From Carya illinoinensis (lineage: Eukaryota; Streptophyta; Magnoliopsida; Fagales; Juglandaceae), in the NCBI RefSeq assembly GCF_018687715.1, contig NC_056757.1, positions 23,159,501 to 23,223,500 of the forward strand: a stretch of 64,000 nucleotides of DNA, written 5' to 3'. Position numbers and translations under genes: made by a program. Below are positions 22,792-36,800 of this stretch, one piece after another (within the stretch, counting starts at the first letter, position 1; each line of letters starts with the position of its first letter). The notes under the pieces were generated by a model. It was not told where the DNA came from, ran no database searches, and saw only the letters and a list, made by a program, of their open reading frames with translations.

Positions 22792-25700
22792 ATGGTGGAG
22801 CTCAGGCACTCAATCTCGATCGGGAGCCGAGCTTCTTCCTCTCCGATGAAGCGCGATGGCGACTTGTCCCCTTTAACTCCCGATAGCCGGCGTAACGACG
22901 ATGACGATGACGATCGCGATCGCCACTTGTCCAAGGATCGTGACCGACCGTTCTGGTACCATTTCCACTCGATATGCCCCTTCTTCAACGAAGATTCTAG
23001 ATTTTCTCCGCACAACTCCAGGATCTGCCTCTTCTTCCTACTCCTCCTCCTCCTCGCTGGTTTGATTTCAGTTTTATCAATCGTGAACCGACTGGTTAGT
23101 ATATTATCTCCTGTTGCTCTGCATTTTGGGATTTCGATTCGGCACTCTCGGTTTTCCTTCTCAGAAAATTTGAAAACATAGGCTATGGAACTCCACTTTG
23201 GATAACGACTGAATTAGGCATCATTTACTGTTTTTATATTGTTTATCACTTATTATTTCTGGTGTTGTTTTAACGCTTTCTCAGCAGACAGTCTGAGTAC
23301 TGTTGAATTTTGACTGTGTATGATTTTAATAATAAGAGATTAGGATTTATTCTAGTAATTTGAGGGGGCTTTGGACTTCAAAATATCTGGATTGATAGGT
23401 TCTTTAGCATCACCCTTCTAAACTGGATTGATTTCTAAAGCATGACAGTCGAATGTGGATGTAGCTGCAAAATGATTATATACATTTTTTTTTATAAGAG
23501 AGAAAAAAAATGTATATGATTATATACATTCCTATTTGATTTGTTTTGGGTTATGTACGTTGATTAATCTTCGTTTTTTTTTTTTTTTTTTTTTGCTTGG
23601 GCTTTGGTGCATCTTCATATGAGATGTATTGTCTTATGTGGTAAAATGCTGTCGATGATTTAGTTTTGGTTATTGTCACACTTTTGGTTCCTTTCTGATT
23701 TGCTCTTTAGTTTTCCTTGTTGACCCATTTTTCATAGATAGCAAAATACACTCATTAATCATGATGAAAAGGTCATGAGGCTGAGAATTATGTGTGATAT
23801 GAACTTATCAACATGTAGAGGATAAATTGGTGCCAGCAGTCTCACGTGTTTTTTGCATTCATAATCTGTATTCCTAACTCTCCTTTCAACTTATTGTAGA
23901 ATGCCCCTTACTTGTGTAGAAAAGATGGCATTGTTCTTCACTGCCCGCATGTAAGTTAAAGGACCTTCTTTGGTCATTTCTTTCCTTCAGTTCACATGTG
24001 CTTGTTGATTTGTACAAAATGTATATATAATTTCCTATCTTTAGGTCAAGGAATCTCCTTCACTCTGGGAGAATCCATTCTCAGCCACCACATCCTGGAA
24101 ACCTTGTGCTGAGCACCGTGATGTTGGAATATCAAGTAAGATTCAGTTGTCTTCAATAATATATGCTGGGTATCATCCTATCCAGTTCATAGGGCAATTT
24201 TCTTATCTGCTGCTAAATCTACTATCCATTCATTGACTAGTAAATGCAGTACGCTCTGGGTGGGACCCATCATAATTAAGTTGGGCTATGTAGTGTTCTG
24301 GGGTTTATGGGATATTTGGAAAAGAAAGTAGAGCCAGAGTGTATTACTGGGGTTCACAGACTGCCATAAAGCCTGTTTTTGGAGCTAATGAGTGTTCTCT
24401 TCTTTTTTGTTTCTTTTCTTTTTCTTTTGGAGAGATTCTTGAGGTTGGAGATCTGGCGTGCATGTTGTTTGCCCTATACACTGAAAATCCATTATGACGA
24501 TATGTTTCTTCTATGCATGGGTTGAGTCTGCAACTCTATATGACTGATCATGGAGTAAAGAGATGAGTTGGCTGAAATATTTAATTTGAACCCGGATTGT
24601 GCTTAATTTGTTCGTGTAGAAAAGATCTGGATGCTATTCTCTCTTCCCTTCATCTGATACCCTAATCAAGTTTAGCTCCTCTTTTACTTTCCAGTTATAT
24701 TCCTTTGTATCCTAGCAACTTTTTTGGCACTTTGCAGATCTTCCCTCTGAAAATGAAACAGCAGGCTATATATTCATCCATGCTGAAGGTGGTCTGAATC
24801 AACAAAGAATTGCTGTATGACTTCTTTTCTTTATGAACAATTGAAATCTGATTAAGAAAGTTCCTTTTCCCTATATATTGTTTTCAATCTGCACATTTAT
24901 TTCATGGCATAGCGAAAGTAGTACTTTAACATTTACTTGTCGAACAAGAAATTTACAGATATTGTTGTAGTAAGTAATAAGTGTTTATTAGAAAGTGCAA
25001 AAGGTGCAAGCCAAGTACATATATTACCTATATAATTTCTGAAGCATTTCCTTCGCTCCATCGATTCGCTGTAGCATTTTCTGAATCACCTTAATTTTTT
25101 TACTATTTTATTGGTTCCTTAATTTTATTATTCTCTTAATTACAATACCAACTTTTCCACTTCCTCCATTATGATCATTCACTTGCTCATCTCTTACACT
25201 CTGCCTACTATTTAAATGACCATATGTTGCATAAAAGACCCTTCAATTTTCAATTCAAAAAAGACCTTTCAATTTTCACTTCCGAAAAGACCCTTTAGGT
25301 TACACTTTAATCAAAGTTACCACACAAAAATTAGGGTTTTTTATTCTTTTATTTTTTCCTCTAGATGGTAGAAATGGTATATTGTTACCTATCAAAAAAG
25401 AAAAAGAAAAAAAAGAATAAAGAAAAGAAAAGAAAGGGCATATTGATTTTTTTTAAAAAAAAGTGAGCTCCTCCGGAGTCTGTTTGTGGTTCCCAAAGAT
25501 TCTATTGTTTATTTTCTTCCAAATGCACCAAATGGGGCAAGTAGGAATTATCTTCTATACTGCTGCGATTTGTGGCTGCCACCTAACCCTTTCTGTAACA
25601 TAAGAGATCCACAATTCTTTTGGGCATGACCCAAGTGAAGTCACTCCATAGTGCAATTGCAATCTCGCAGTTAAGTAAAAGATGATCAACGGATTCGCCA

Positions 25701-28700
25701 CTCGTAAACATTCAACATCAATCAATCAATGATTTACACATGCAACATCACTCTTACAGATGCGACCACTTAATTCTCTACACCCTCTTCCAATATACGG
25801 TGTGGTGTATTTCATGGTTCTTCAACATGTGTTGAGAAATTAATGTGAACAATATGCATCAATATAAGCATTAGTCTGTGGAGTTGTTACGCCTCAATGG
25901 AAGGCCCAAACCACATGGCCTATACTCCAAAAGAACTAGTCAATTATACAATTTGAGTCCCATTGGAACCTTATAAAGAGCAAGAACTTCTCATTTCCAA
26001 GCAATGTGGGATCTCATACACCACCTACCTTTATCTTTATCATATGGGGTATCACAGGAGTACATATGCACAGGATTATTTAACATTGTACCTTGGTCAA
26101 GATTTGAGGGATTACTTGCATTAAACTCAACTAATGATATGGAGCAATCGGATCTCACTCACAAAACTAATGAATTAAGTTCAATTTCTATTGCTTGCTA
26201 TCTTTCAATGTGGCATAGCAATGTATTGTTGAACTTGGCTTTGTTGCTTGTTATGTATTTGGTCAAAGTGGATTTGAGGCAATAGAGCCGCATTTTGATT
26301 TCTATTAATTCCTTTGTCTATACGTTTTAGAATCGATCTATCAAGATCTGAAATCATGATGTGGCAAACAAACACCAAAACAATGTTTTAGAAGAATCAT
26401 ATAATAATAGTTGGTTGCAGACGTTCAAAGGTTTGCAAGCAAAAGGAAGATCATCGTGTTACTGTTTTTCCCAAATAAATCTATAATTGGCGCTGAGAGC
26501 AGGAAATTGAAAGCAACATGCAATAATTAACTTTGCTGCAATTAACAGATTCCAACTATATTGATACTTGTTCAAACAATCAAAAAGAAAATTATAGTTG
26601 TGACTTGCCTTGTGAAAAACTTCACCACTACCTCTTACAGTGATTATATTCAAGTTTAACATACATTATTTTGGAAGAATTGGGACATTATCAAAAATTT
26701 TTTTTGGCTATCATCTGTGTATCCTGCCGAGGTATAGATATTTTTTATGCGTAAACTGGTTTTGCATGTTATGGTAATCTACTACTAACGCATATCTTTG
26801 TAAATGGAGTCCAACAGAATGGTTTAATACAGTTCTTAAATAGAAGTGTTATTTCTGAATAAGATTAAACTTTTTCATTCCTTGATTGCAAGTCATGGCG
26901 CTAGTTTGATGTTATGTTTCCCACTTAAATTGTCATTTGTATTAGGTGAGGTTCTTTGAGTGGCTTCTCTATAGAATTGCTTTATGTTTTTTTTCTTGGA
27001 CTTCGGTCATTGATTGTAATGGGGATAGTTTCCACAAATTTCTTGTATCCATTTCTAGTCCCTCGATGATGCTAGGTATATTCCGTGTATACTTTCTGTG
27101 TACTTGGGCTATGCCTCTTTCTTTCTAACAAGATTTTATTCTTATATATATATATATATAAAACATTGCTTATGTTTATATATGAAACAGCTTATAATTT
27201 CAGAACTCTTACACTTAGTGAATCTTTCTTGTGTGCAGATATGCAATGCAGTTGCTGTGGCTAAAATAATGAATGCCACCCTTATTTTGCCAGTGTTGAA
27301 GCAAGACCAGATCTGGAAAGACCAAACGTGAGACATCTTGACTGTTATATAATGCTGTAACCTGTTTGCTCATTCAGTATACTGGCATATTTAAACAACA
27401 CTACAATATAATCCATGTGGTTCCCACTTCCATTCTATCATGAGAAATTGTTATTGTAATATTTTTCAATTCTATTCTGTTTTCTTATAAGCTTTAAGAA
27501 TTTGATAATGGTTGTACCATCGAAGAACTTTGGGTATTGGAATGTTTTTCTAATTGAATAAAGTAAAGAAAGAACAGTAGTACTAGCGTTAACATTGACT
27601 TCTCCCAACCCTGTTCTATACTCTGATTTTTTTAGTTTATGTCTATGCCTCTGCCTTTACTGTGCTATATATTAGTTTTGTGAAGTTTATTTAAAAAACT
27701 CAGCAAGAAATTTGACAGACCATGTTTTTTTATATATACTGAATTGGTGCACAATTGTATCAAGCTGCCTATCTAATCATCTTTTATTCATTCATATATG
27801 GAAAACTATTTGAAAATACTTTGTAATCATGTACCTTTTAGTATGTTTGCTAAGTAGATAATTAGTTAGATTATATTACTCAGTATCCTGATGAATCTAA
27901 TTGGAACCTCGAATTCAATTTGGTCTGATTAGAGCTCAGAAAATTGCACTGTTATTATCCTCACCACACTAAGGATATCCTCAGCTACTAATACCACTCC
28001 AGCACTTAAATTTTCAACTCCAATAGCGTTTTTGTTTTATAAGAGTTTATTAGTACCAACTATCAAATGCCACATCTTCTGATTCTGACATCATTGTTGT
28101 CAGCCCTTTTGTCAACACCCTCAAAATATACTTCCTATCGACGCTATTTCCATTGCACCCATCAGAACCACTCATTGGCAATGATGCTGCCTCAACCACC
28201 CATTCCTATATCACCAACTTCGGCAATTCATGATGTATGGGTTGCAAGAGCAGATCACTCAATTCAGTGAGACTTGGGGGATGTTTGGGGAATGAGATGA
28301 GATAAGAATTTTGTGAATAGTAGTAAAATGATTTGTGAATAGTAGTGAGATAGTTTGAGTTAAGTATTTATTGGGTTTTGGAAAAGGAGAGAAAAAGTTG
28401 AATAAAAAATATTATAAATTTAAAATATTGGTAGAATATAATCTTTTAATATTATTTTTATTTTAGGATTTGAAAAAGTTGAATTGTTTGTTAGTTTTTG
28501 TTTGGAAATTTGGGAAAGTTGTAATGATCAGTTTGAAAAAATTGCAATGATTTGTTTGAAAGTGTTTGTGTTTTAATGATGTTTGGAAAGGAAGTGAGAT
28601 GGGATGAGATGACATGAGATGAGATGGAAATTGTTTCCAAACATCCCCTTCCCCTTATTCATTGATCTTTTAAGGCATTCACATTAGAGCAAATGACACT

Positions 28701-31316
28701 TATAAAAAATATCTAGAGCAGATCACATTTCTTATCTCAATTCTGACTCTTAGACATAACAAAAATGCTTATTCAATTTGGTTTCAATTACTGAAATTTA
28801 ATTTGCCAACTTTTAAAGTTTAAATTGAATTATTGTCTAAACTGTTTCTTTTCTCACAGTGGTTCCATTCTATTATCAATAGTACATTTCTTAGTTGCAA
28901 ACTGATTTCGAGAAAATTCCCATATTTTGTTTTGGTCAATGGATACTACCTCTGCAATTGAGCATTGGATGTTGGTGTGTTTTCATTGAAAAGTGTACAT
29001 GCACCTAGACCTGCACTCACAATCTCATTGTCATCCCTCCCATTGGTGTGTTTGTGCTAGAGCTCATTGGTATTACACATTGACTTTTTTCTTTTAAAAG
29101 AGAACCGCCTATCCTTACTATTCTTTTTAAATATATGCAGGAAATTTGAAGACATCTTTGATGTAGATCATTTCATTGACTACCTAAAGGATGACATGCG
29201 AATTGTCCGTGATATCCCCAAGTGGTTTACAGACAAATCAGAGCTTTTCACAAGTATAAGGTTTAATGGACTGATACCTTTCTGGTTTAGAGCCATTAAC
29301 AATCACAATAACCCAAAGTCAATAATCACATGTTCTTCATCTGCAGGATTTATAGAATGTTGTCTTTAATAGTTTACTAGAGCCATCTCTAGTTACAACT
29401 TTCCGTATTTTCTATCCCTTTTTCCTTTTGAAAGTTAAGTGGATTTTATGGATATGTTCTGTGTACGTTTCTTTGCACTAACCTCATCAGATTTGTCCCT
29501 AGACGAAATTGTTTATTCTGAATACTCAACTTTTATTGAAATTGATTCTGCTTTTTATGACAAGCATAGAGGGAAGTGAAAAATGACTTCAAGATAGTTT
29601 ATTTAAGGTTTCACTAAATATGATGTGTTATAAATTGTAATGCCATCAATTGTGATCCAAGAGAACACATTTTCTTGAGATTTAATTTATTGCAATTTGT
29701 TACAACTGTTATTTATTAAGATTTTCATTATTTTTTATAGACGGACAGTAAAAAATATTCCAAAGTATGCACCAGCACAATTTTACATTGATAATGTTCT
29801 GCCCCGACTCAAGGAGAAGAAGATAATGGCACTAAAACCTTTTGTTGATCGGCTTGGGTAAGTTATGGATTTTTTGTTTCAAATATATGTTGTACTGCAG
29901 TCACATTTCTGCTTTATAAAGGAATGGTTATGACAAGCCAAATATTGCCAATCATCTGGGTTCAGGTATGACAATGTTCCTCCAGAAATCAACAGGCTAA
30001 GGTGCAGGGTGAATTATCATGCTTTGAAATTTCTTCCTGAGATAGAGCAGATGGCTGATTTACTGGCATCAAGGATGAGAAACCGTACGGGCAGTTCAAA
30101 TCCTTATATGTATGTGAAGTTGGTGTGTGAAAGTTGTCTGAATATTCTGGGTCTTGTTATCTGTACTAACAATTTACACCAAATAGGGCTCTTCATCTTC
30201 GGTTTGAGAAAGGGATGGTAGGCCTATCGTTCTGTGATTTTGTGGGAACAAGGGAGGAGAAAGCCATAATGGCGGAATATAGAAAGAAGGAATGGCCTCG
30301 ACGTTATAAGGTGTCCTGCAATGATACTACCTTGTCAGGTTTCTGTGTAGAAGTTAATAGAAACATCGCTGACATGTTTCTCACCATATGGTAATTTGAT
30401 GTGCAGAATGGTTCCCACCTGTGGCAACTGGCCCTACAGAAGCGGAAGGAAGGCCGATGCCCTCTTGAGCCTGGAGAAGTGGCTGTGCTTCTTCGGGGAA
30501 TGGGCTATCCCAAGGAAACTCAAATTTATGTTGCTTCGGGGCAGGTCTATGGTGGGCATAACAGGATGGCGCCCCTCAGGAACATGTTCCCGAATTTGGT
30601 AATTTTAATTATTATTTTGTTTAAGCTACCCGCACTACTTGTTTTGACAAAGCACAGCCGCATAATGGTTTGTCATTTTTGGAATTGTTTTGCACAAGCC
30701 CACCCACCCCCATTTGGCAGGGGCAATGGCTGCCAGTTTCTAACGATACTTTCTCTTCTCATAGCTCAAAAATTTATAAAGTGGAAAAAATTAGCTGAAG
30801 TATTGTATATTTCTTGGATTATAAAGAAGTTAAAAATCGAGAAATTTTAAGGCATGGGAAGAAATTCATGGAATTGAACAAGGGAAGATTCTTGTTGAGT
30901 TCTCTTCCATTTGCCTTTTCTGAAATAATATGGCTCATCTTGAGTATTTATTACAGGTTACCAAAGAGGAGTTAGCAACTAAGGAGGAGTTGGTTGGTTT
31001 CAGGAAGCATGTGACAAGCTTAGCAGCCCTCGACTTCTTGGTTTGCTTGAAATCTGATGTGTTTGTGATGACTCATGGAGGGAACTTCGCTAAACTGATA
31101 ATCGGGGCACGTAGATACATGGGTCACCGTCAGAAATCTATAAAACCCGACAAGGGGCTTATGGCTAAATCCTTTGGGGACCCGTATGTAGGCTGGGCTT
31201 CCTTCGTGGAGGATGTGGTTGTCACCCACCAGACACGGGCTGGATTGCCGGAAGAGACCTTTCCCAACTATGACCTCTGGGAGAACCCACTGACTCCTTG
31301 CATGTGTAAAGCTTGA
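22792..31316 (+). CDS. O-fucosyltransferase family protein, complete, 11 exons
   Basis: Likely a Golgi type II membrane glycosyltransferase of the plant GDP-fucose protein O-fucosyltransferase family; acceptor unknown. Exons: 22792-23094, 23900-23950, 24045-24135, 24738-24814, 27239-27327, 29141-29260, 29741-29857, 29966-30109, 30187-30310, 30407-30598, 30957-31316. All junctions are GT-AG, the phases close, and the sum is 1,668 nt (555 codons plus stop). A short acidic, Asp-rich cytosolic tail is followed by a membrane anchor at about residues 78-98 (ICLFFLLLLLLAGLISVLSIV without its ends). Family landmarks: GGLNQQRIAICNAVAVAKIM (166-185), DVDHFIDYL, ALHLRFEKGMVGLSF (332-346), GGHNRMAPLRNMFP in exon 10 and SDVFVMTHGGNFAKLIIGAR (469-488). 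The start is the first ATG of the open frame and fits an N-terminal anchor. Introns 4 and 5 are long and hold transposon insertions. The exact paralogue is not assigned. Confidence 0.95.
24975..25712 (-). mobile_element. LINE 3' fragment in intron 4
   Basis: On the minus strand 25712-25450 reads SGESVDHLLLNCEIAIALW and WVMPKRIVDLLCYRKGW, the zinc-binding end of plant L1-type reverse transcriptases. Near 25020-24985 the same strand carries ATGTACTTGGCTTGCACC and AATAAA, a 3'-tail motif found with other LINE pieces here. It lies antisense to the host gene. Target duplicates were not found. Confidence 0.7.
25885..26056. mobile_element. TRIM-like solo LTR, 172 bp, in intron 4
   Basis: TGTTACGCCTCAATGG...GGGGTATCACA, starting TG and ending CA, with perfect 5-bp duplicates GGAGT (25880-25884 and 26057-26061). 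The size and the lack of coding sequence suggest a TRIM-type LTR left by recombination. Confidence 0.85.
27095..27160 (+). repeat. LINE 3'-tail motif in intron 4
   Basis: TGTGTACTTGGGCTATGCCT followed by T-rich sequence and (TA)n. It matches tails at 63047 (+) and, on the minus strand, at 24985, 60465 and 63410. Confidence 0.55.
28276..28647. mobile_element. MITE in intron 5, about 372 bp
   Basis: Starts GGGGGATGTTTGGGGAATGA and ends TTGTTTCCAAACATCCC, an inverted repeat flanked by CTT on both sides. It contains GATGAGATGAGAT phrases. A partial relative may be at 31910-32150. Confidence 0.7.
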
Positions 31317-34300
31317 TCGCAAGGATTTCCACATATGAATGTTTACCACTGGAGCATCTCCTTCACCAACATGTTCATTCTCATTCGAAATGCAAGTTGG
31401 TTGGAGCCCAATATGTCTGTCTGGAAGAGAAGAAATCTGCAGGGAGTGGCTAGAAATTTGGAGATGCAGTGGAGTTACTGGCTAGCAGGAGTGAGGTTCT
31501 AACGTACATCATGATAATCGCCTTCTGATCATCTTTCGTACCCTCCCCGTCCTTTGGGCAGACACTCGGCAGTTTTGACTTCTGATCGTTCGATTATCTA
31601 TTACCAGCTTTTTGACACAAAAGAATTATATGACTTTTCATGTATCGCTACAAATCAATGTAAATCTTTTTTGAAGTGCAGGTCAAAACAAAACCGTTAA
31701 AAAAAAATAATAATAAAAAACCTCCATTTCACTTGAAATTGACGGTATTAATTTTGTAAAACATGAGATATTTTTATTATTTCACATTATGTTGACATTT
31801 TGAGAGGTAAAATGGCCAAACTATCTCATGTTATATACACTAAATGGATATTATCTTTTTCAATTTCACCTGAAATAAAGAGCATATTTGTCACCTCAAC
31901 TCAAATGGCTTAGGACTCATTTAGTTATATAGTTCAGATTAGATGAGATAAGATATTTTGACTCATAGTGAGATTTTTTAGTTAAAATGAGTTGAGATGG
32001 TTTTTTAAAAAGTGTGTTTGAATTGTGAAATTAAATATGATAGTTTTTACTTTTTGAAATTTGATAAAAGAGTAGGTTTCATCAATGATTAAAAATCATT
32101 TTATGATTATTAGGTAATAGTTATGAATATATTAATAAAAGGACATTGTTACGTCCGTAGAAATCATCTACCGATCACTTAGTTTTAAAAAAAGAAAAAA
32201 AAATTATTTCATCATTTTTATTTAAATATTTTTTTTAAAAAAATCACATATTTATTTAAAAACACTTACTTAATTACCAAGTAAAAAAATTATAAAAAGT
32301 TGCTAAACAATTTCGGTACGTGGCACTAGTGTTTTCCTTAATAAAAAGTAATATTTATGATTAATTAAAAAATATACCATAAATAAATTTATATCCCAAA
32401 ATATATAATAATGTTGCCCGAAATGACTATATTCCCACCAAAAATTAAAATTTCTTTGTTAAAAATAATACTCTCTAAGAAAAATTCTATACACTATATT
32501 ATTATTTTATTTATATTTTGTTAAATAAGATGTGACACATTTACTACTATTGAATGATAATTTATTGCATGTTTTTTTATTATCAAATAGTGATAAATAC
32601 GTTACATTATATATAATGGGATACAAGTAAGATGGTGGTATAATGTATAACATTATTCATTCTAATTATGGCTTATTGATTATTCTATCTATTAGGAAAA
32701 TCAAAATATTTGTACCGTAATTATATATTCCAATAAAATTGAATATTGTAATATAAAATTCTATTTATTGAAAATCTTGAATGTTCTTTTTTTCTCCAAT
32801 AGTTTTACTGAAATTACTGCACATCTATGCCATTAATAAATACATTGAAAGCAAATGGGTTATTTATCGCGGTGTGGGATGGTGTTGGCTTCATCCGCTT
32901 AAATGTGGGTTTAGGCACAGGGGAAGAGGCATTAATGGGGAAGAAATGATATTTGTAATCGTGGTTATGTAAATACAATGCAGTTTTTTTAAAAAAAATA
33001 AATTAATACGAGACTTATATAAAAATAAAAAAATTAATTTTTTAATTGTGACCATATATATATATTTTTAAAATAATTACACAATATTTATATATTTTAC
33101 GACTATACGTATTATTACTCTTAATAGGAAGGAAGAATGGGATAAGAAAAATAAAAAAGAAGATTACGGAAATCAAAAAAGAAAATAATGTTTTTGTACT
33201 GTTAATTTAACTTTTTACTGTTTATATTAGTTATTAATTTCAAAACAGATTGAAAACATATTGATGAAATGAAAACAACCCACTTACCATTTGGATAAGC
33301 AGATAAGACTTGCTGTACAACCCAGATATCACATTTGGGAATCCAAATCGTGCCTTACCACATGGTGGATGAGATGGTGCATGTAGACTGGATAATGGGC
33401 CCACCTAGTAGAGAGTGCAGGAGGCCCTATGGGTGGCCACCAAGTGGTGCGATTGTTGGCCAATCCTTTGGGCAGCCTATATCGAGGTAGTTGCCATCCT
33501 TTGGGCGGTTTGATCTACCTTGTCAAGTTCCATGGTGCACCTCTTGTGTGCGTGACTATGTTTTTTTAAGTATTTTTATTTAAAAATTTTATGATACTTG
33601 ATCAAAAGAAGGCCTAAAAATTTCATTTAAAAAGGGAAAAATATAGAAAAAAAACAAAAAACACCATATAAAATTTATCTAGACATAAGCCCAAAACCGA
33701 GTAGAAGAAGTTGATTTATTTTACGTGTCTAATTATGCAGATAATTTGTTTTAAGTATTCAAATACGGATGGGGATTACCTAAGTTTTAATAAAAATGCA
33801 GGATGTGGATATACGGATATGCACCCATATTACGATAGTGATCCATATTTTTTTAAAAGAAATGATATTTGTAGTCGTGAAGTGTGTAAATATCACATAA
33901 TCTCTTTCAAAAAAGAGAGTAAAGACTGAATCCACATAAAAAATAATAATTTTTAACAGTAGATATTATTCTTTTTCAAAGCGATTACATTACGCTTACA
34001 CACTATACAACTGTATAGGATGATTAAATTTAGATTCGGATGAACAGTACTAGCAGGGAAATTCACCAATGAAAAGAGGTTATTTATCTTGATAAATGGT
34101 AAATAAAGGTAAAAAAGAGGGAAATTGATTATAAAAATAATAAGTTTTTGTACACGAATTCAAGAATTGGGCTTTCTTATAATTGCTTATGTTAAAAAAA
34201 AAGTTATATGGTTTGAGAGACAAAAATAGTATATATAGACTTTATATCATTGAAATGTAAAATTCACATGTTATATCTATTTGAGTAATATTACATGTAC

Positions 34301-35074
34301 TTATAATTTTACCTATAAGACTTTTTTTGTCAATTTTATTTTAAAATTTAAAATTTCATAATTTTTAATATATCAATAATTGACATGTAGAGAAGTAAAT
34401 TTTTTAAATATTTTTCTTAACTACTAAAATTAGCATTTATTTATTTATTTCTATCTATAATTGAAAAACTATAGAGTTTTCATCCCAATTTAGAATGATA
34501 AAAAGTAGTTGTGGCGGTTAATTAATTTTCAAATTTATTCATAGCACAAACTGACCATGAATAGCTTGAACACCCAAAGTGCTCATTCTCTCTCCCCCTT
34601 TATTACTTGCCACACTATTCATTTCTTCCTTTCTCAATATATATTATCCTCACTATTGTGACAAATTAAGTTTCTTTTTCTTCATATTTACTATGAGAAT
34701 TGGATTGGATGTGCAACTCCTTCATTGATATCTGAAAAACAAGATTTTTGCCACTTCATGTATTTTTGTTAGTCATAACAATCATAATTAGATAGTTTGG
34801 GCACTAAGGTTGTGATTGAAAGTAGAAACTATATTTTTCTAATGGAGAAATTTCACTTTGTCCTCTACAATATCACTATTTTTGCAATGAAATTTGCTAC
34901 ATACAGTCATTTTCATGTACTCATTGCACACTTCACTGATGTGATTGTCCACAACAGTTTTTTTATATAAAAAAAATGACGCAGTCAATCACATTAGTAG
35001 AATTTGTGATGAGTGCACGAGGAGTTTTTGTTAAGAGTTTTTAATATGACCACCAAATTACCAAGGTTGTCAAG
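31317..35074. other. Downstream spacer, AT-rich, no gene
   Basis: 31317-31690 is the likely 3' UTR of the O-fucosyltransferase gene. 31910-32150 resembles the GATGAGAT-type MITE (AGATTAGATGAGATAAGAT). 33290-33545 has GGTGGCCACC-type phrases. The phrase GAAATGATATTTGTA(A/G)TCGT recurs at 32943 and 33859. I see no coding gene. Confidence 0.5.
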
Positions 35075-36383
35075 TAGCCTGTGATGACCCGCTTTTAAGT
35101 GTATTTTCGCTTAAATGGTTATTTTTATTTTAATTAATATATCGGTTATTTTATTTTAATTTATTTGCGTTTTAAAAGTTGGTTTTTATTTAATTTAATT
35201 TATTTGATGTTGTGTTTTATTTCTTTAAGTTGTTTTGTGGTTTTAATCTTTTTGGCGGTTGGTTTCGTTTTCCCGGAGTGAGGACTGGACCTCATCTCTT
35301 TTCACATCTTTTTTCCTTTTTTCTCTTTTTCCTTTTTCTTTTTCCCTTCTTTTCTTTTTCCTTTCTTTTTCTTTTTCTTCTTTTTCTTTTTTTTCTTTCT
35401 TTCTTTCTCTCTCCCCGATTCGGACCCCCCCGTGCTCTCTCTCTCTCCTCCCTCTCCCTCACGCCGGCGTCACCTTCTCCAGCCCCTACCGCCGCCGTCC
35501 GGCCACCGTTCGGCCTCCCACCGGTCCCATTCTCTTCCTCTCCCTCCGGTGCACCACCCCTCCAAAACCCACCCCCAACCGGCCGGCCGTTTGGCCGGAA
35601 AAGCTCCAAGAAGGGCGCACGGATTTTGCTCCGATCCGCCGCCGTCGCTCCACCTCCGGCCACCATTTCTTCACCACTTCATCACCGACTCCTTGCCGTC
35701 CTAACCCACCCATTTCCGGTCTCCAACGACCACCGGAACAGCTCCTACGAGCTTAGTTTCCGTTTTGGGTAATCCGGCCATTTCCGGCCATTCCGCCGCC
35801 ACCCACGGCCGTTCGCCACTTCCAATAGCTTCACAACCATCCCTAGACCATCCCCTATCAATCTCGTGTCCTAGTTTGTCCCCGTTCAAAAGTGGGTTTT
35901 TCAAACCCACGGCCACAGTGAATTTTCACTGTGACGTTGCTGTTTTTCCGCCGCTTGCAATGCTGCTTGTTTTCTAAAATTGCCGTATAGCGCTGTAAGT
36001 ATTTTCCAAACCCTATTTTCAGATTTTAATATATATTGCTCATTCAATTATTTACTGTTGTTGGTTGTTGATTCCGGACTGAGTCCGAGGAGTTTCGGGG
36101 GTCGGATGGATGGAGGACGGAGTTGTCTGTTTAATTGATTTCTGTTGGTTGGTTATTTTATTATGCATTGATATGGCATTTCATGGTGCATGCACGTGTG
36201 TTTTTGTTCATGTGTGAAAAGCCTGTGTATTGGCGTGAGTGGTTTTACGGGTGCGTGTGTATCACGAGCCCAAGCCGGGATGGGTTATTATCTCGGTGGA
36301 GCTCCTCTGGTCACTCGGGAGCGGAATAAACTGAGTGATGTCCCCTGAGTTGTCGAGAGAGATGACGGGAGCAGGGCTAGGGG

Positions 36384-36511
36384 ATGCTTGGCTACGAACG
36401 CGCCGGGCGCGGAACCGGGCATCGCCTTACTCACCGACTCCGTGGCCCTTCGCTGGCGAGGGCTAGAGGATGCTTGGCTACGCACGCGCGGGGCGCGGAA
36501 CTGGGCATCGC
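36384..36511. repeat. Direct duplication of about 44 bp, 84 bp apart
   Basis: GATGCTTGGCTACGAACGCG at about 36384 recurs as GATGCTTGGCTACGCACGCG at about 36468, each followed by GGGCGCGGAAC(C/T)GGGCATCGC. Confidence 0.85.
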
Positions 36512-36628
36512 TCGTTAGGTGTCACATGCGTGGTGGTACTCTACGGTGTGACACTGGAGCCAGGGTGTGCGGATGACCCCTAGGGGAGGTCATGGTGCAT
36601 ACGGTTAAAATTGGATAATGGTTTATGA

Positions 36629-36800
36629 GGCCAAATGGGACTTTTGGCGTGGGCCAGATGGACTTCTGGCGAGATATTGGGCCGGATGGACTTCTGGCGA
36701 GATATTGGGCCAAATGGACTTTTGGCGGCCAAATGTGACTTTTGGCGTGTTTTCGGAAAAGGATGTGTTTTTGGGCCAAAAGGGTTTTTGGCGTGTGTGG
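36629..36800. repeat. 28-bp minisatellite in the solo LTR
   Basis: Units of GGGCC(A/G)GATGGACTTCTGG followed by CGAGATATT, and shorter variants with GGCCAAATGGGACTTTTGG; about six copies, decaying to the right. Confidence 0.85.

Noticed and set aside
35212..35772. 186-codon plus-strand ORF and overlapping ORFs on both strands
   Set aside because: Lies wholly inside the solo LTR, low-complexity Ser/Pro/Phe composition from T/C-rich DNA, with no family resemblance.
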